Origin: Methyloligella sp.
Lineage (GTDB): Bacteria > Pseudomonadota > Alphaproteobacteria > Rhizobiales > HXMU1428-3
NCBI GenBank assembly: GCA_021604645.1
Contig: BQJJ01000009.1
Coordinates: forward strand, 62,001-126,000
Length of the DNA: 64,000 nucleotides
Direction: 5' to 3'
In this document: positions 28,078 to 36,305 of the stretch, piece after piece
Numbering within the stretch: position 1 is the stretch's first letter
Layout: each line of letters begins with the position of its first letter
Position numbers and translations under genes: made by a program
The notes under the pieces: generated by a model
Databases searched by the model: none
What the model saw: only the letters and a program-made list of their open reading frames with translations
What the model was told of the DNA's origin: nothing

Positions 28078-28983
28078 TTGAGTAAGAAAGCAAAAAACAC
28101 TTCTAAGCCTGGAAAAACAATAAAAGATATTAAGAAACCAACTCAAACACCCCATCATTCTCGCAGAATTGGTCAATTTAGATCTTCAAAAGAAGATATG
28201 CAATTGGTCCAGCAAGTGCCAGAAACACCGCAAACAACCTCAAAAGCCTATAGTTTGGCCTTTGATGACCGCGAATTCATGACAAGGGAAGAGCTCCGGC
28301 CGGTACGTTTGCAGCTTGAGTTATTAAAACCAGAAATGCTTATGCAAGAAGCTGGCATAGAATCAACTGTGGTTCTATTTGGTGGTGCCCGTATACCGGC
28401 TCCTGGTGAAAAACCAAGCGGTAAAACCAAAAAGCAAAATGAAAATCTAAGTAAATACGCCAAATTTTATCAGGTCGCTCACGATTTTGCTGTGCTTTGC
28501 TCAAATGAATCAGCCAAAACAGATCATTCAGAATTCGTAGTGTGCTCTGGTGGCGGCCCCGGCGTGATGGAAGCGGCCAACAAAGGCGCATCAGAAGTAG
28601 GCGCTCCATCTATTGGTCTCAATATCGTACTTCCTCACGAGCAAGCGCCAAATATTTATGTAACCCCAGAGCTAAGCTTTCAGTTCCACTATTTTGCCAT
28701 AAGAAAAATGCATTTTCTCATGCGTGCAAAAGCCATCACAGCTTTTCCTGGTGGGTTTGGTACGATGGACGAGCTATTCGAAACGCTAACTCTTATTCAA
28801 ACGAAGCGGGTTGCCCCGATGCCAGTTATTTTGTTCGCTGAAGAGTTTTGGCGCAGCATTATAAATTTTGAAGCCTTAGCAGATGCTGGCACAATCAGCC
28901 CGGAAGATTTGGATTTGTTTAAATTTGCAGAAACAGCTGAAGAAGGTTGGAATATTATTGCAGATTGGTGGAAGTTAAAATGA
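28078..28983 (+). CDS. LOG-family Rossmann protein (cytokinin-riboside phosphoribohydrolase-like)
   Basis: The 301-residue protein has the LOG signatures SGGGPGVMEAANKG and PGGFGTMDELFE, followed by KRVAPMPVILFAEEFW. The family hydrolyses nucleotide 5'-monophosphates to base and ribose phosphate. A 70-residue N-terminal extension rich in Lys, Pro and Gln is unassigned. It starts with TTG (GCGGAGAGC lies 3-10 nt upstream). Its stop overlaps the ATG of the M50 protease gene, so the two are translationally coupled. Confidence 0.88.
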   Translation: MSKKAKNTSKPGKTIKDIKKPTQTPHHSRRIGQFRSSKEDMQLVQQVPETPQTTSKAYSLAFDDREFMTREELRPVRLQLELLKPEMLMQEAGIESTVVLFGGARIPAPGEKPSGKTKKQNENLSKYAKFYQVAHDFAVLCSNESAKTDHSEFVVCSGGGPGVMEAANKGASEVGAPSIGLNIVLPHEQAPNIYVTPELSFQFHYFAIRKMHFLMRAKAITAFPGGFGTMDELFETLTLIQTKRVAPMPVILFAEEFWRSIINFEALADAGTISPEDLDLFKFAETAEEGWNIIADWWKLK

Positions 28984-29717
28984 ACCTAGCTGATATGACA
29001 ACAGCAGAGATTGTAATCACAGTATTACAATGGGGTATCCCTCTAATACTAGCCATCACCCTGCATGAAGCGGGGCACGCTTATGCTGCAAAAAAATTAG
29101 GCGATCCAACGGCTGAAAAGCAAGGCCGTGTCAGCTTAAATCCTGTCAAACATATAGACCCAATTGGAACCATCCTCATTCCAGCTCTTCTGTTTATCAT
29201 GAAAGCGCCGTTTCTTTTTGGCTATGCAAAACCAGTTCCGGTTTCTTACAACAGGTTAAATACACTTCCCCGAGATATAGCCTTGGTCGCGTTCGCTGGC
29301 CCTCTTGCCAACGGTATCTTAATAGTGCTTTCTGCTTTGGCATTTAATCTGGTGCCTGTTATCCCGGATGCGGCGCAAGAACCATTTGCAAAAATGTTAG
29401 CAATCTCAATTGGTGTTAATACAGTGCTGGGCTGTTTTAATCTCATTCCGTTGCCACCACTAGATGGCTCAAAAATATTAATGGTCATAGCCCCTAAACC
29501 AATCGGAAAGTTTATCTATGAGCTGGAACGATATGGCATGTTTCTCATTATCGGGATTTTGTTATTAATGCCCTATATATCGCAAGTACTTGGATATAAT
29601 CCGCTTGCTGTATTCTTCGCATCTGCGATAGAGAATGTTTTACATATCGTGGAGCCTCTCATGAAACTTCACTGTATCTCCATCCGGTCAGAAGCTTGCG
29701 GAAATTTGTTGCAGTAG
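28980..29717 (+). CDS. Site-2-protease-like M50 membrane metalloprotease
   Basis: The 245-residue protein has the zinc site HEAGH at residues 29-33 within the first membrane helix and the third-ligand motif FNLIPLPPLDGS. Four to five hydrophobic segments are visible. This is the short, PDZ-less YwhC/Rip-like group, which cleaves membrane proteins or has unknown substrates. The ATG at 28980 overlaps the upstream LOG stop (ATGA). Confidence 0.9.
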   Translation: MNLADMTTAEIVITVLQWGIPLILAITLHEAGHAYAAKKLGDPTAEKQGRVSLNPVKHIDPIGTILIPALLFIMKAPFLFGYAKPVPVSYNRLNTLPRDIALVAFAGPLANGILIVLSALAFNLVPVIPDAAQEPFAKMLAISIGVNTVLGCFNLIPLPPLDGSKILMVIAPKPIGKFIYELERYGMFLIIGILLLMPYISQVLGYNPLAVFFASAIENVLHIVEPLMKLHCISIRSEACGNLLQ

Positions 29718-29770
29718 AGTGAAAAGAAAAGGTAAGTTTCGTAATTAAACAATCCGGATAATGTGAATTC

Positions 29771-29940
29771 TGATGAAGGAGCATAACCGATTAAGGTTAT
29801 GGGACATGGCAGCAGTGCTGCCTGGTGCACAAGATCAGTCCGAACGGAGCGCAGCGAGTACGGAAAAACTGATCGCAAAGAATGCCGCACCTCGTAGGCT
29901 CTCGTACCTTTCCTGTGCGAGAAATAGCCGTGAGAGAAAA
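29771..29940 (+). repeat. Family A structured repeat, copy A3, with module C
   Basis: The 5' box is worn (TGATGAAGGAG). Hairpin 1 is CATAACC/GGTTATG, hairpin 2 GGCAGC/GCTGCC. Hairpin 3 GGTGC...GCACC is enlarged by module C (GATCAG...CTGATC). Hairpin 4 is CTCGTAC/GTGCGAG with two wobble-compatible pairs, followed by AATAGCCGTGAGAGAAAA. It lies between the M50 gene and cfa, ending 16 bp before the cfa start. Confidence 0.88.
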
Positions 29941-29956
29941 AATAGGAATTTTAGTT

Positions 29957-31267
29957 ATGTTGAAAAAGAAAACAGATGTAGAGCTTGCTGATATCTTAGC
30001 TGAGCTGGTCACGGAAATATCTCAAAAGCTAGATGTCGATATGAACATTAAACTATGGGATGGACGTATCTTGCCACTTGGTCCAAATGTAACAAGTGAC
30101 CTGACACTTGTCATCGCTCACCCAGGTGTTATCGCGTCGCTCTTAAAAGGGCCAAGCTTAGACAAAATCATCCGCCACTACATTCACAAAAACCTGGATT
30201 TTGAAGGGGGCACGCTGTTTGATATTGGCGAGCAAATTGTTTTCAATAAATCCCGCAAGCGCATTAAAGAAATTAGTAAAAGCACATTCTTGAAGAAACT
30301 AGCACCTTTCTTATTGGTCCCGTCTTTAAAACCAGAAGATAGCAGAGCTTATGAGGGCGATGAAGCAGGCAGCACGGCCGCGAAAAAAGACGCTAAGAAA
30401 TTCATCGAATTTCACTATGATGTCTCTAACGACTTTTACAAACTCTTTCTTGATGAACGCATGACATACACATGCGCCTACTTCACAGATTGGGATAACA
30501 GTTTAGATCAAGCTCAATTTGATAAGTTAGACATGATCTGTAAAAAGCTCCGCTTGAAAGAGGGCGAGACAATGCTTGACATTGGCTGTGGCTGGGGCGG
30601 GTTGCTTATTCACGCAGCTGAAAATTACGGTGTGCAAGCTCATGGGGTAACGCTAGCTACAGAGCAATATGAATATGCTATGAAACGTATAAAAGAAAAA
30701 GGCTTAGAGGGTAAAGTAAAAATAGAGCTCAAGGATTACCGTGACCTTGATGAACAGTTTGATAAAATTTCGTCTATCGGTATGTATGAACATGTCGGTA
30801 TCGATCAGGTTGAAAATTATCTCAGCAAAGTACGATCGATGTTAAAACCAGATGGTTTGTTCTTAAATCATGGGATCACCCGGCGTGGTAAAAAAACAAA
30901 AAAGCGGTTGTTTGACAGACCAGAAAAGCGCGCTATTCAAAAATATATCTTCCCGGGGGGGGATCTAGATAGCCTTGGCAATACCATAGCCAACATGGAA
31001 AAATGCGGGTTTGAAGTGCAAGACGTTGAGGGGTGGCGCATGCACTATCAAAAAACCACACAAGAATGGTGCGACCGCTTAACGGAGCACCAAGATGAAG
31101 CCATTGCTCTCGTCGGAGAAGAAACCTATCGCATCTGGGTAGTTTATTTAGCCGGTGTATCCCTTACCTTTTTAAAGGGTTCAATGCGCCTTTACCAAAC
31201 TCTTGCAACACAAAATCCAAAAGGCATGCCTGCAACTCCTCAAACACGAGAAGATCTATATCAGTAA
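29957..31267 (+). CDS. cfa: Cyclopropane-fatty-acyl-phospholipid synthase
   Basis: The 436-residue protein has the SAM motif LDIGCGWGGLLIHAAENYGV, GVTLATEQYEYA and the Cfa-specific KFIEFHYDVSNDFYKLFLD, YTCAYF and GMYEHVG segments. It adds a methylene bridge to unsaturated fatty acids of membrane phospholipids. The ATG at 29957 has AGGAA about 9 nt upstream. The open frame continues upstream to 29882, but that part is repeat A3, not coding. Confidence 0.94.
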   Translation: MLKKKTDVELADILAELVTEISQKLDVDMNIKLWDGRILPLGPNVTSDLTLVIAHPGVIASLLKGPSLDKIIRHYIHKNLDFEGGTLFDIGEQIVFNKSRKRIKEISKSTFLKKLAPFLLVPSLKPEDSRAYEGDEAGSTAAKKDAKKFIEFHYDVSNDFYKLFLDERMTYTCAYFTDWDNSLDQAQFDKLDMICKKLRLKEGETMLDIGCGWGGLLIHAAENYGVQAHGVTLATEQYEYAMKRIKEKGLEGKVKIELKDYRDLDEQFDKISSIGMYEHVGIDQVENYLSKVRSMLKPDGLFLNHGITRRGKKTKKRLFDRPEKRAIQKYIFPGGDLDSLGNTIANMEKCGFEVQDVEGWRMHYQKTTQEWCDRLTEHQDEAIALVGEETYRIWVVYLAGVSLTFLKGSMRLYQTLATQNPKGMPATPQTREDLYQ

Positions 31268-31274
31268 AGATAGA

Positions 31275-32690
31275 TTACTTGTTAGATGGTTTCGGATAAG
31301 CAGTGGCTTGAGGACGAAAACAAGCGGGAACATCAACCTGGACAGAAGCTGGTGCAGTTTCAACTTGCAGGGATGCAGTTGCAAGCGCATCAGAAGATGC
31401 AAATGGCAAATAGCCAAAGGCTTCATAGCGCTGTCGTTTTATCGTTTCAAAATGCCGATTATATTGCTCTGAGTTTTGTTGCTCTAAAGTTAAACGTGAC
31501 GCGACTTGTTCTGGTGTTTGCGGATTAGCTTTTGGCGCTGGGTAAGAGGTCATAATATCAAAACCGCGCTTTCCCCACCGATAGGTCGGTTCACTAATAT
31601 GAGTGAGAAAACTGGTGCGAGGTTTAAGGCGCTTGGTGCGAAGTGAACGTGTCAAATCATAAAGTCGGTCTGCAAGTGAAAAGCGGGCAGCTAACAAAGG
31701 GGCTTCAATGCCATGCCAGGAAACAACAGCAAAACCAAGAGTAAGAGGTAGGACCCAAATTAATAGGTCGCCATAACTAATCCCTGGGTTTGTTTGCAAA
31801 ACCAACTGGGCAATTGGCCAGTGAAAAACAAAAATGCCATAAGAGTAATCCCCAAATCGATTATAGAAATTCAATAAATATGGTCTGAGTGAGCCAAACC
31901 AAATAGCTGTGTAAGTAAGCGCTATAATGCGAAATGGTTCCATATATGCAGTTGAGTTCGTGTAAGCCGCAAAGCCAACCACTAAAAACACACCAATTAA
32001 ATTAATTGGCAGTATCGGTCTGTAGGTATAAAGCAAAACCCCAATCAGAAATGCAAATCCAAAACGAAACCCGTGCATTAAAAAGGGGATCTCAGCTCGC
32101 AGCTGAGTAAAATAACTAACATATAAAAAGGCAGCTATCGCCAAAGCTGACCAAATCCAAACAATACGGTGGTGTAGCATTCCTAGAGAAGCAAGTAGGC
32201 CTAACGCAATGTAGGCGATGATTTCATATTTTAAAGTCCATATAGAAACATTCACCTCTCCTCCAGCCGGCGCATTTTCAAAAAGTCCTGGCAAAGTCAT
32301 GTCGGAATATGAGAGAGCCGTGACAGGCACATAAGCCCATAACCGCCAATCATCATAATAAGCGGCAAATGAAGCTGTTGTGAAAAAAGGGCCAAATACA
32401 AAGGCGATTAAGAGCGAGGAAAAAATAAGTAAAGGACAAAGACGAATGATGCGTGAAACAGTGAAGTGCAAAAAGTTTGGCCGCTCGGTTAAAGAAGAGG
32501 TAATTAAATAACCGCTTAGCCCAAAGAAAATACAAATTCCGCAATGAGATGCTTGAATGAGAATTCCCAAAGTACCCTCAGTTGAAGGGTTAAACCCATA
32601 AACAATCCAAAGGCAATGAGTTGCAGCAACCGTAAGGGCTGTGAGAAAGCGTAGTAGTCGAAAGTTGTTTGGTCGTGCCTGATCACTCAT
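31275..32690 (-). CDS. Acyltransferase-3-family integral membrane protein
   Basis: The 471-residue protein has about ten hydrophobic segments and acyltransferase-3 features: FRLLRFLTALTVAATHCLWI with the conserved His, FFGLSGYLITSSL, and SRIIRLCPLLIF. Members O-acylate surface glycans, so O-antigen or capsule modification is a fair guess. The C-terminal 100 residues are a soluble Gln/Ala/Pro-rich tail. ATG 32690 is the first sensible start; the open frame reaches 32963 only by running through repeat A4. Confidence 0.85.
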   Translation of the reverse strand: MSDQARPNNFRLLRFLTALTVAATHCLWIVYGFNPSTEGTLGILIQASHCGICIFFGLSGYLITSSLTERPNFLHFTVSRIIRLCPLLIFSSLLIAFVFGPFFTTASFAAYYDDWRLWAYVPVTALSYSDMTLPGLFENAPAGGEVNVSIWTLKYEIIAYIALGLLASLGMLHHRIVWIWSALAIAAFLYVSYFTQLRAEIPFLMHGFRFGFAFLIGVLLYTYRPILPINLIGVFLVVGFAAYTNSTAYMEPFRIIALTYTAIWFGSLRPYLLNFYNRFGDYSYGIFVFHWPIAQLVLQTNPGISYGDLLIWVLPLTLGFAVVSWHGIEAPLLAARFSLADRLYDLTRSLRTKRLKPRTSFLTHISEPTYRWGKRGFDIMTSYPAPKANPQTPEQVASRLTLEQQNSEQYNRHFETIKRQRYEAFGYLPFASSDALATASLQVETAPASVQVDVPACFRPQATAYPKPSNK

Positions 32691-32904
32691 TTCAGAAAAT
32701 GCGTGATGAACATTCGTATCGTAAGACGAAGTTCTGCCGTGATTTAAGTCAGAATACTGCACAAAAAAGACCCGATTACTCAATACTAAAACGGCCTTCA
32801 ACTGACCGCAAACGTTCCCAATAACGAGTAGTACGTGAAAAACCTTTATATTTCGTTTGTTCAAGAAAGGTTTTATTTCAGAACAAAAAACAACCTTCAA
32901 GGTA

Positions 32905-33019
32905 CGAAGAAGGAGTGATGCTTCTTCAGCGTCAGGACATGGCAGCTTTGCTGCCCGGCGCAAGCGCCGCCCCTCGGAGGCTCAAACGCGTTAGCGTTTG
33001 AGATAGCCGTGAGAGAAAA
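32905..33019 (+). repeat. Family A structured repeat, copy A4
   Basis: A 115-bp short form. CGAAGAAGGAG; hairpin 1 TGATGC/GCGTCA; GGACATG; hairpin 2 GGCAGC/GCTGCC; hairpin 3 GGCGC/GCGCC; box CCTCGGAGGC; hairpin 4 CAAACGC/GCGTTTG; tail ATAGCCGTGAGAGAAAA. It lies upstream of the acyltransferase gene. Confidence 0.92.
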
Positions 33020-33049
33020 TAAAACAGCTGGCCAATTTGGGCCAGCTGT
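33014..33049 (-). terminator. Strong terminator for leftward transcription of the 33.1-33.4 kb small ORFs
   Basis: ACAGCTGGCC and GGCCAGCTGT form a perfect 10-bp stem around a 6-nt loop, followed on the minus strand by TTTTATTTTC. It lies 25 bp after the last small ORF and abuts the A4 tail. Confidence 0.78.
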
Positions 33050-33073
33050 AAAAATTATATGTGATAATTCAGT

Positions 33074-33217
33074 CTATCTCCTTCGAGGAGGCCGAAGAAG
33101 CTGAGGCTGTAATTCAGGCTGAATATATAAGAGATATCGTTCGTTAACTGAGGAGAGGAAAGAGCTAAAGCACCTAAGCAAAGCTAGAAAAGTTTGGGGT
33201 AAAAGGTGCTGTATCAT
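33074..33217 (-). CDS. Small hypothetical ORF (47 residues)
   Basis: The ATG at 33217 has TGGAG 6-8 nt upstream and encodes MIQHLLPQTFLALLRCF..., ending in an Arg-rich tail (LLRPPRRR). It follows the 68-residue ORF by 4 bp and is followed by a strong terminator, which supports a short transcript. I recognise no family. It could equally be part of a non-coding RNA. Confidence 0.35.
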   Translation of the reverse strand: MIQHLLPQTFLALLRCFSSFLSSVNERYLLYIQPELQPQLLRPPRRR

Positions 33218-33221
33218 GGTA

Positions 33222-33428
33222 TCACTCCATTTTATTGGATAATCGATCGCTGATACGAGACGAAACTTCACGATGATTGTGAGCTTGAGCACGCATCATA
33301 GAAGGACGAAGGATTGATTTGGCACCGGACAATCCAGTAGGAAATTGAGAAAAATGAGGTCGGAACGATTGTCTTGTCTTTAGTTTAACAACCGGCTCTG
33401 AAATATGTATCAAAGCGTTTCTCACCAT
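33222..33428 (-). CDS. Small hypothetical protein (68 residues)
   Basis: The ATG at 33428 is preceded by GAGGAG at an 8-nt spacing, an unusually good ribosome site. The product is basic (many Arg, Lys and His; MVRNALIHISEPVVKLKTRQ...) with no membrane segment and no family I recognise. With the next ORF and the terminator at 33014-33049 it forms a candidate two-gene transcript just downstream of rpoH and its repeat cluster. Confidence 0.45.
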   Translation of the reverse strand: MVRNALIHISEPVVKLKTRQSFRPHFSQFPTGLSGAKSILRPSMMRAQAHNHREVSSRISDRLSNKME

Positions 33429-33689
33429 TTTTCCAACTCCTCGAATTTAGAAATATTACTAAGCAATCAAGTGATCGCTTATCTAAAATGGACTGGCCGG
33501 TGAAGCCGTTTAAACGCAGTACGTAAGCGAAACGCCATCACCACATCCGGTATCAGGCGCAGTCAGGTCACATGATCGAACCTGCATATAAGGGTGGGCT
33601 GATTTAGTTAAGAAAAGTTTAACCAGTGCGGAATATCAAAAAACTGTAACAAACAAAAAGCACTTATCCACACCCATTCATGGGTTTGT
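33429..33689. other. Intergenic region upstream of the small ORFs
   Basis: About 260 bp that should contain the leftward promoter of the small ORFs. It has a perfect DnaA box TTATCCACA at 33664-33672 and a small palindrome ACCCATTCATGGGT right after it. No gene supported. Confidence 0.4.
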
Positions 33690-33773
33690 AAAAAAGGAAC
33701 TCATCCCTTTCCGAAAAGGAGGCATGGCGCTATGTGGGTGCTTAGTGGACATCTCAAGCAAAGAAAAGCAGCC
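33690..33773 (+). repeat. Degenerate family A remnant with an embedded B-like element
   Basis: AAAAAAGGAAC, a CCCTTTCCGAAAAGG hairpin region and CATGGCGC resemble the first part of A. A worn B element follows at 33733-33768 (GGTGC TTAGTGG ACATC, then CTCAAGC and AAAGAAAA), inserted near hairpin 2. The 3' half of A is missing. Confidence 0.55.
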
Positions 33774-33793
33774 TTAAACTCAATGTTTACATC

Positions 33794-34037
33794 CAAAGAA
33801 GGAGCATTGCCCTTTTCGGGCATGGGACATGGCGAAGCGTAATCATAGGCAGGCGCACAAGATCAGCCTGAACGGAGCGCAGCGAGTACGGATAAGCTGA
33901 TTGTAAAAAATGCCACCCTCAGAAGGCCTACCGCTTTTAGCACTGCGGTTGTCACGACGGTTGCTAGTGGGCAACCAAAGGAGTTTAAGAGAGTGACAAT
34001 CTCAAGCGCAACTAAAAAAATAGCCCGTAAGAGAAAA
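33794..34037 (+). repeat. Family A structured repeat, copy A5, with module C and nested B elements
   Basis: Hairpin 1 is CATTGCCC/GGGCATG. Module C lies at 33859-33911 (GATCAG, CTGATT). Hairpin 4 is interrupted by a B element (33945-34017), itself split by another B (33956-33992). The tail reads ATAGCCCGTAAGAGAAAA. At about 244 bp it is the longest copy and the clearest case of stacked insertions. Confidence 0.85.
33945..34017 (+). repeat. Family B element split by a second B element
   Basis: The outer element has stem arms GGTTGTCAC (33947-33955) and GTGACAATC (33993-34001) and the B tail CTCAAGCGCAACTAAAA. The inner element at 33956-33992 has GGTTGC TAGTGG GCAACC. The outer arms still pair, so the inner copy went into the loop. 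Confidence 0.8.
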
Positions 34038-34062
34038 CAGATATATCCACGATGAGGTAATC

Positions 34063-34176
34063 TGAAGAAGGGAGTGCTTACTTCTGAGCACGTTCATGAC
34101 GCCGAGAGGCGTTCGGCGCTTAGCGCCGCCCCTCGGAGGGCCCACCGCCACAGCGGCAGAATAGCCCGTGAGAGAG
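34063..34176 (+). repeat. Family A structured repeat, copy A6
   Basis: A short form with the variant boxes GAAGAAGGGAG, GGAGGGC and ATAGCCCGTGAGAGA, each with one extra G or C compared with most copies. Hairpins: GTGCTTA/TGAGCAC, GACGCC/GGCGTT, GGCGC/GCGCC, CCGC/GCGG closed by GGGC/GCCC. Confidence 0.88.
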
Positions 34177-34180
34177 ATAG

Positions 34181-34217
34181 AGCGGTTGTTGGTGGGCAAC
34201 TGAAGCGCCACAAAAAA
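34181..34217 (+). repeat. Family B element between A6 and rpoH
   Basis: GCGGTTG TTGGTGGG CAAC, followed by TGAAGCGCCACAAAAAA. It starts just after the A6 tail and ends 4 bp before the rpoH stop codon. Confidence 0.82.
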
Positions 34218-34221
34218 GAGA

Positions 34222-35085
34222 TTAATTAGCTGCAGCTACCACAGCTTCTTGAACTTTTTCAAACGCACGCACTTCAATTTGGCGAATACGTTCGCGGCTC
34301 ACACCATGTTCCTGGCTAAGCTCTTCAAGAGTTTGCGGTGTTTCACTTAAACGGCGCGCTTCAAAAATCTTAACTTCACGCTCATTAAGAACACCCATAG
34401 CATCTTTCAAAAGATCAAGACGATGGTCGAGTTCTTGGCTGTCACCAAGTGCTGTTTCCTGGTCAATCTCATCATCAACCAACCAGTCCTGCCACTCACC
34501 GCTCTCACTCTCTTTGCTTAAGGGGGCATTGAGAGAGGCATCACCCAGCATACGCTGGTTCATAGAAACAACGTCACCTTCAGGCACGCCAAGACGAGTA
34601 GCGATTTCTTTAACTTGATCTGGTTTTAAATCACCGTCTTCATAAGCGTTAAGCTGTGATTTGACTTTGCGCAAATTGAAGAACAACTTCTTTTGAGAAG
34701 AAGTCGTGCCAAGTTTCACAAGGCTCCATGAGCGTAGAACATATTCTTGAATTGAGGCTCTAATCCACCACATTGCATAAGTTGCTAAGCGAAACCCTTT
34801 TTCAGGGTCAAACTTTTTAACAGCCTGCATAAGGCCAACATTGCCTTCAGAAACAACTTCGCCAATAGGCAAGCCATAGCCACGATAACCCATGGCAATT
34901 TTAGCAACCAATCTGAGGTGAGACGTCACAAGCTTTTGTGCGGCATTTCGGTCATTATGTTCACGCCAGCATTTCGCCAGCATATATTCCTCTTGTGGTT
35001 CCAGCATAGGAAATTTACGCACTTCAGAAAGATATTTCTGTAAGCCGCCCTGTCCAGATGTAACTGTCGGTAGATTTGTAGCCAT
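34222..35085 (-). CDS. rpoH: RNA polymerase sigma-32 factor
   Basis: The 287-residue protein has sigma-70 region 2 (SEGNVGLMQAVKKFDPEKGF, ATYAMWWIRASIQEYVLRSW), the RpoH-specific box QKKLFFNLR, and region 4 (TLEELSQEHGVSRERIRQIE). It directs heat-shock transcription. It lies 110 bp downstream of rluD on the same strand, the common alphaproteobacterial order. The rluD-rpoH gap contains an imperfect hairpin (35133-35166) that could lie in the rpoH leader. Confidence 0.95.
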   Translation of the reverse strand: MATNLPTVTSGQGGLQKYLSEVRKFPMLEPQEEYMLAKCWREHNDRNAAQKLVTSHLRLVAKIAMGYRGYGLPIGEVVSEGNVGLMQAVKKFDPEKGFRLATYAMWWIRASIQEYVLRSWSLVKLGTTSSQKKLFFNLRKVKSQLNAYEDGDLKPDQVKEIATRLGVPEGDVVSMNQRMLGDASLNAPLSKESESGEWQDWLVDDEIDQETALGDSQELDHRLDLLKDAMGVLNEREVKIFEARRLSETPQTLEELSQEHGVSRERIRQIEVRAFEKVQEAVVAAAN

Positions 35086-35132
35086 AGCCTGACCCCTAAC
35101 CTTTTAAATAAAAAAAAACCACAACTTATACA

Positions 35133-35166
35133 AAGGCTAGAACAAAATGTGAACTTCATTTTAGCC
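35133..35166 (-). promoter_or_regulatory. Hairpin in the rluD-rpoH gap
   Basis: On the minus strand AAGGCTAAAATG pairs imperfectly with CATTTTGTTCTAGCCTT around a 7-nt loop. It lies about 50 bp before the rpoH start and could form in an rpoH 5' leader or weakly end rluD transcripts. A T-run follows only 18 nt later. Confidence 0.35.
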
Positions 35167-35195
35167 TTACTATATATAGGCATAAAATTACGGCA

Positions 35196-36290
35196 TTAAA
35201 GGGTTTGAAGTAAATTTTCTAATTTTTCCATATCTTTGGGTAAATCGCTTGAATATTCATGGTATTCGCCCGTTACAGGGTGGCTAAACCCAAGGACTGA
35301 GGCGTGTAGAGCCTGTCTTTTTAGCTTTTGAACGGCGTGTTGCACTTTTTGAGGCAAAATATCAGCTTTTGTCTTAAATCCAGTGGCATAAACCGGGTCT
35401 GAGATAAGAGGATGCCCTAAATGCGTCATATGCACCCGAATTTGATGGGTTCGCCCAGTCTCGAGCCGACATGTGATTTTTGAAACAGCGGCGTTATTAT
35501 CACCGAGTTTCATAGCTGAACGATTGGAAACATCATGAACACCATATGTTTTCAGAGTTTCATAATGGGTAATCGCAAATTTACCCCCGTCTTTTAAGAC
35601 ATCCATCTTAAGAGGGTTCTTAGGGGATCGTCCAATTTGGCTCTTAACCGTCCCATTCTTGGGAGAAATCTCACCCCAAACCAAAGCAGTGTAAGCCCGT
35701 GTTAGAGGGCCTTGCCGGCCATGGTCAGCAAATTGTTCAGAAAGCCCGAGATGAGCAGTATCATTTTTGGCAACCACCATTAACCCTGAAGTGTATCTAT
35801 CCAAGCGGTGAACAATTCCAGGCCGTTTCACACCGCCAACACCAGAAAGACTGTCACCACAATGAAAAAGAAGAGCGTTCACCAAAGTGCCACTCCAGTG
35901 TCCCGTTGCTGGATGAACAACCAATCCGGCTGGTTTATCAATCACAATGAGGTGTTCATCTTCATAAGCAATGTCTAAAGGAATATCTTGCGCTAAAGGA
36001 ATGGCAGCAGCAGCTGGTGGCAACTCAACATCATAGATATCGCCAAGTTTAATACGGCAATTGGGCTCGAGAATAACCTTTTCTCCGCGGCTAATATGAC
36101 CGGTTTTGATTAATTCTTTCACACGTGACCTTGTGTAATGCTCCAAAGATGAGCTAATAAAACGATCAAGCCGTTCACCAACATGTTCTGCACCAGCCTC
36201 AAGACGAACATGTGTTGATTGTTCAGTCGTTTTCTCCGACTGTTCATCAAGGCTTACGGTCTGTGAGGTGTTTTGAATATTCTTCGTCAT
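35196..36290 (-). CDS. rluD: Ribosomal large subunit pseudouridine synthase (RluA/RluD family)
   Basis: The 364-residue protein has an N-terminal S4 RNA-binding domain (ERLDRFISSSLEHYTRSRVK) and the RluA catalytic motif HRLDRYTSGLMVVAK with the catalytic Asp. The GRTHQIRVHMTHLGHPL segment is diagnostic. It makes pseudouridines in 23S rRNA (helix 69 in RluD). It is divergent from a small membrane protein gene 15 bp away and precedes rpoH. Confidence 0.93.
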   Translation of the reverse strand: MTKNIQNTSQTVSLDEQSEKTTEQSTHVRLEAGAEHVGERLDRFISSSLEHYTRSRVKELIKTGHISRGEKVILEPNCRIKLGDIYDVELPPAAAAIPLAQDIPLDIAYEDEHLIVIDKPAGLVVHPATGHWSGTLVNALLFHCGDSLSGVGGVKRPGIVHRLDRYTSGLMVVAKNDTAHLGLSEQFADHGRQGPLTRAYTALVWGEISPKNGTVKSQIGRSPKNPLKMDVLKDGGKFAITHYETLKTYGVHDVSNRSAMKLGDNNAAVSKITCRLETGRTHQIRVHMTHLGHPLISDPVYATGFKTKADILPQKVQHAVQKLKRQALHASVLGFSHPVTGEYHEYSSDLPKDMEKLENLLQTL

Positions 36291-36305
36291 ATGGACTAAA
36301 ATCTT

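Noticed and set aside
29882-29956. N-terminal extension of the Cfa protein
   Set aside because: The frame is open, but the sequence is the last part of repeat A3. The ATG at 29957 has a ribosome site and gives the normal family N-terminus.
32691-32963. N-terminal extension of the acyltransferase
   Set aside because: The extra 91 codons run partly through repeat A4 and match nothing in the family; the protein proper starts at 32690.
33664-33672. Replication origin near 33.7 kb
   Set aside because: There is only one perfect DnaA box and no AT-rich unwinding tract or origin-linked gene; a single box is expected by chance in a window this size.
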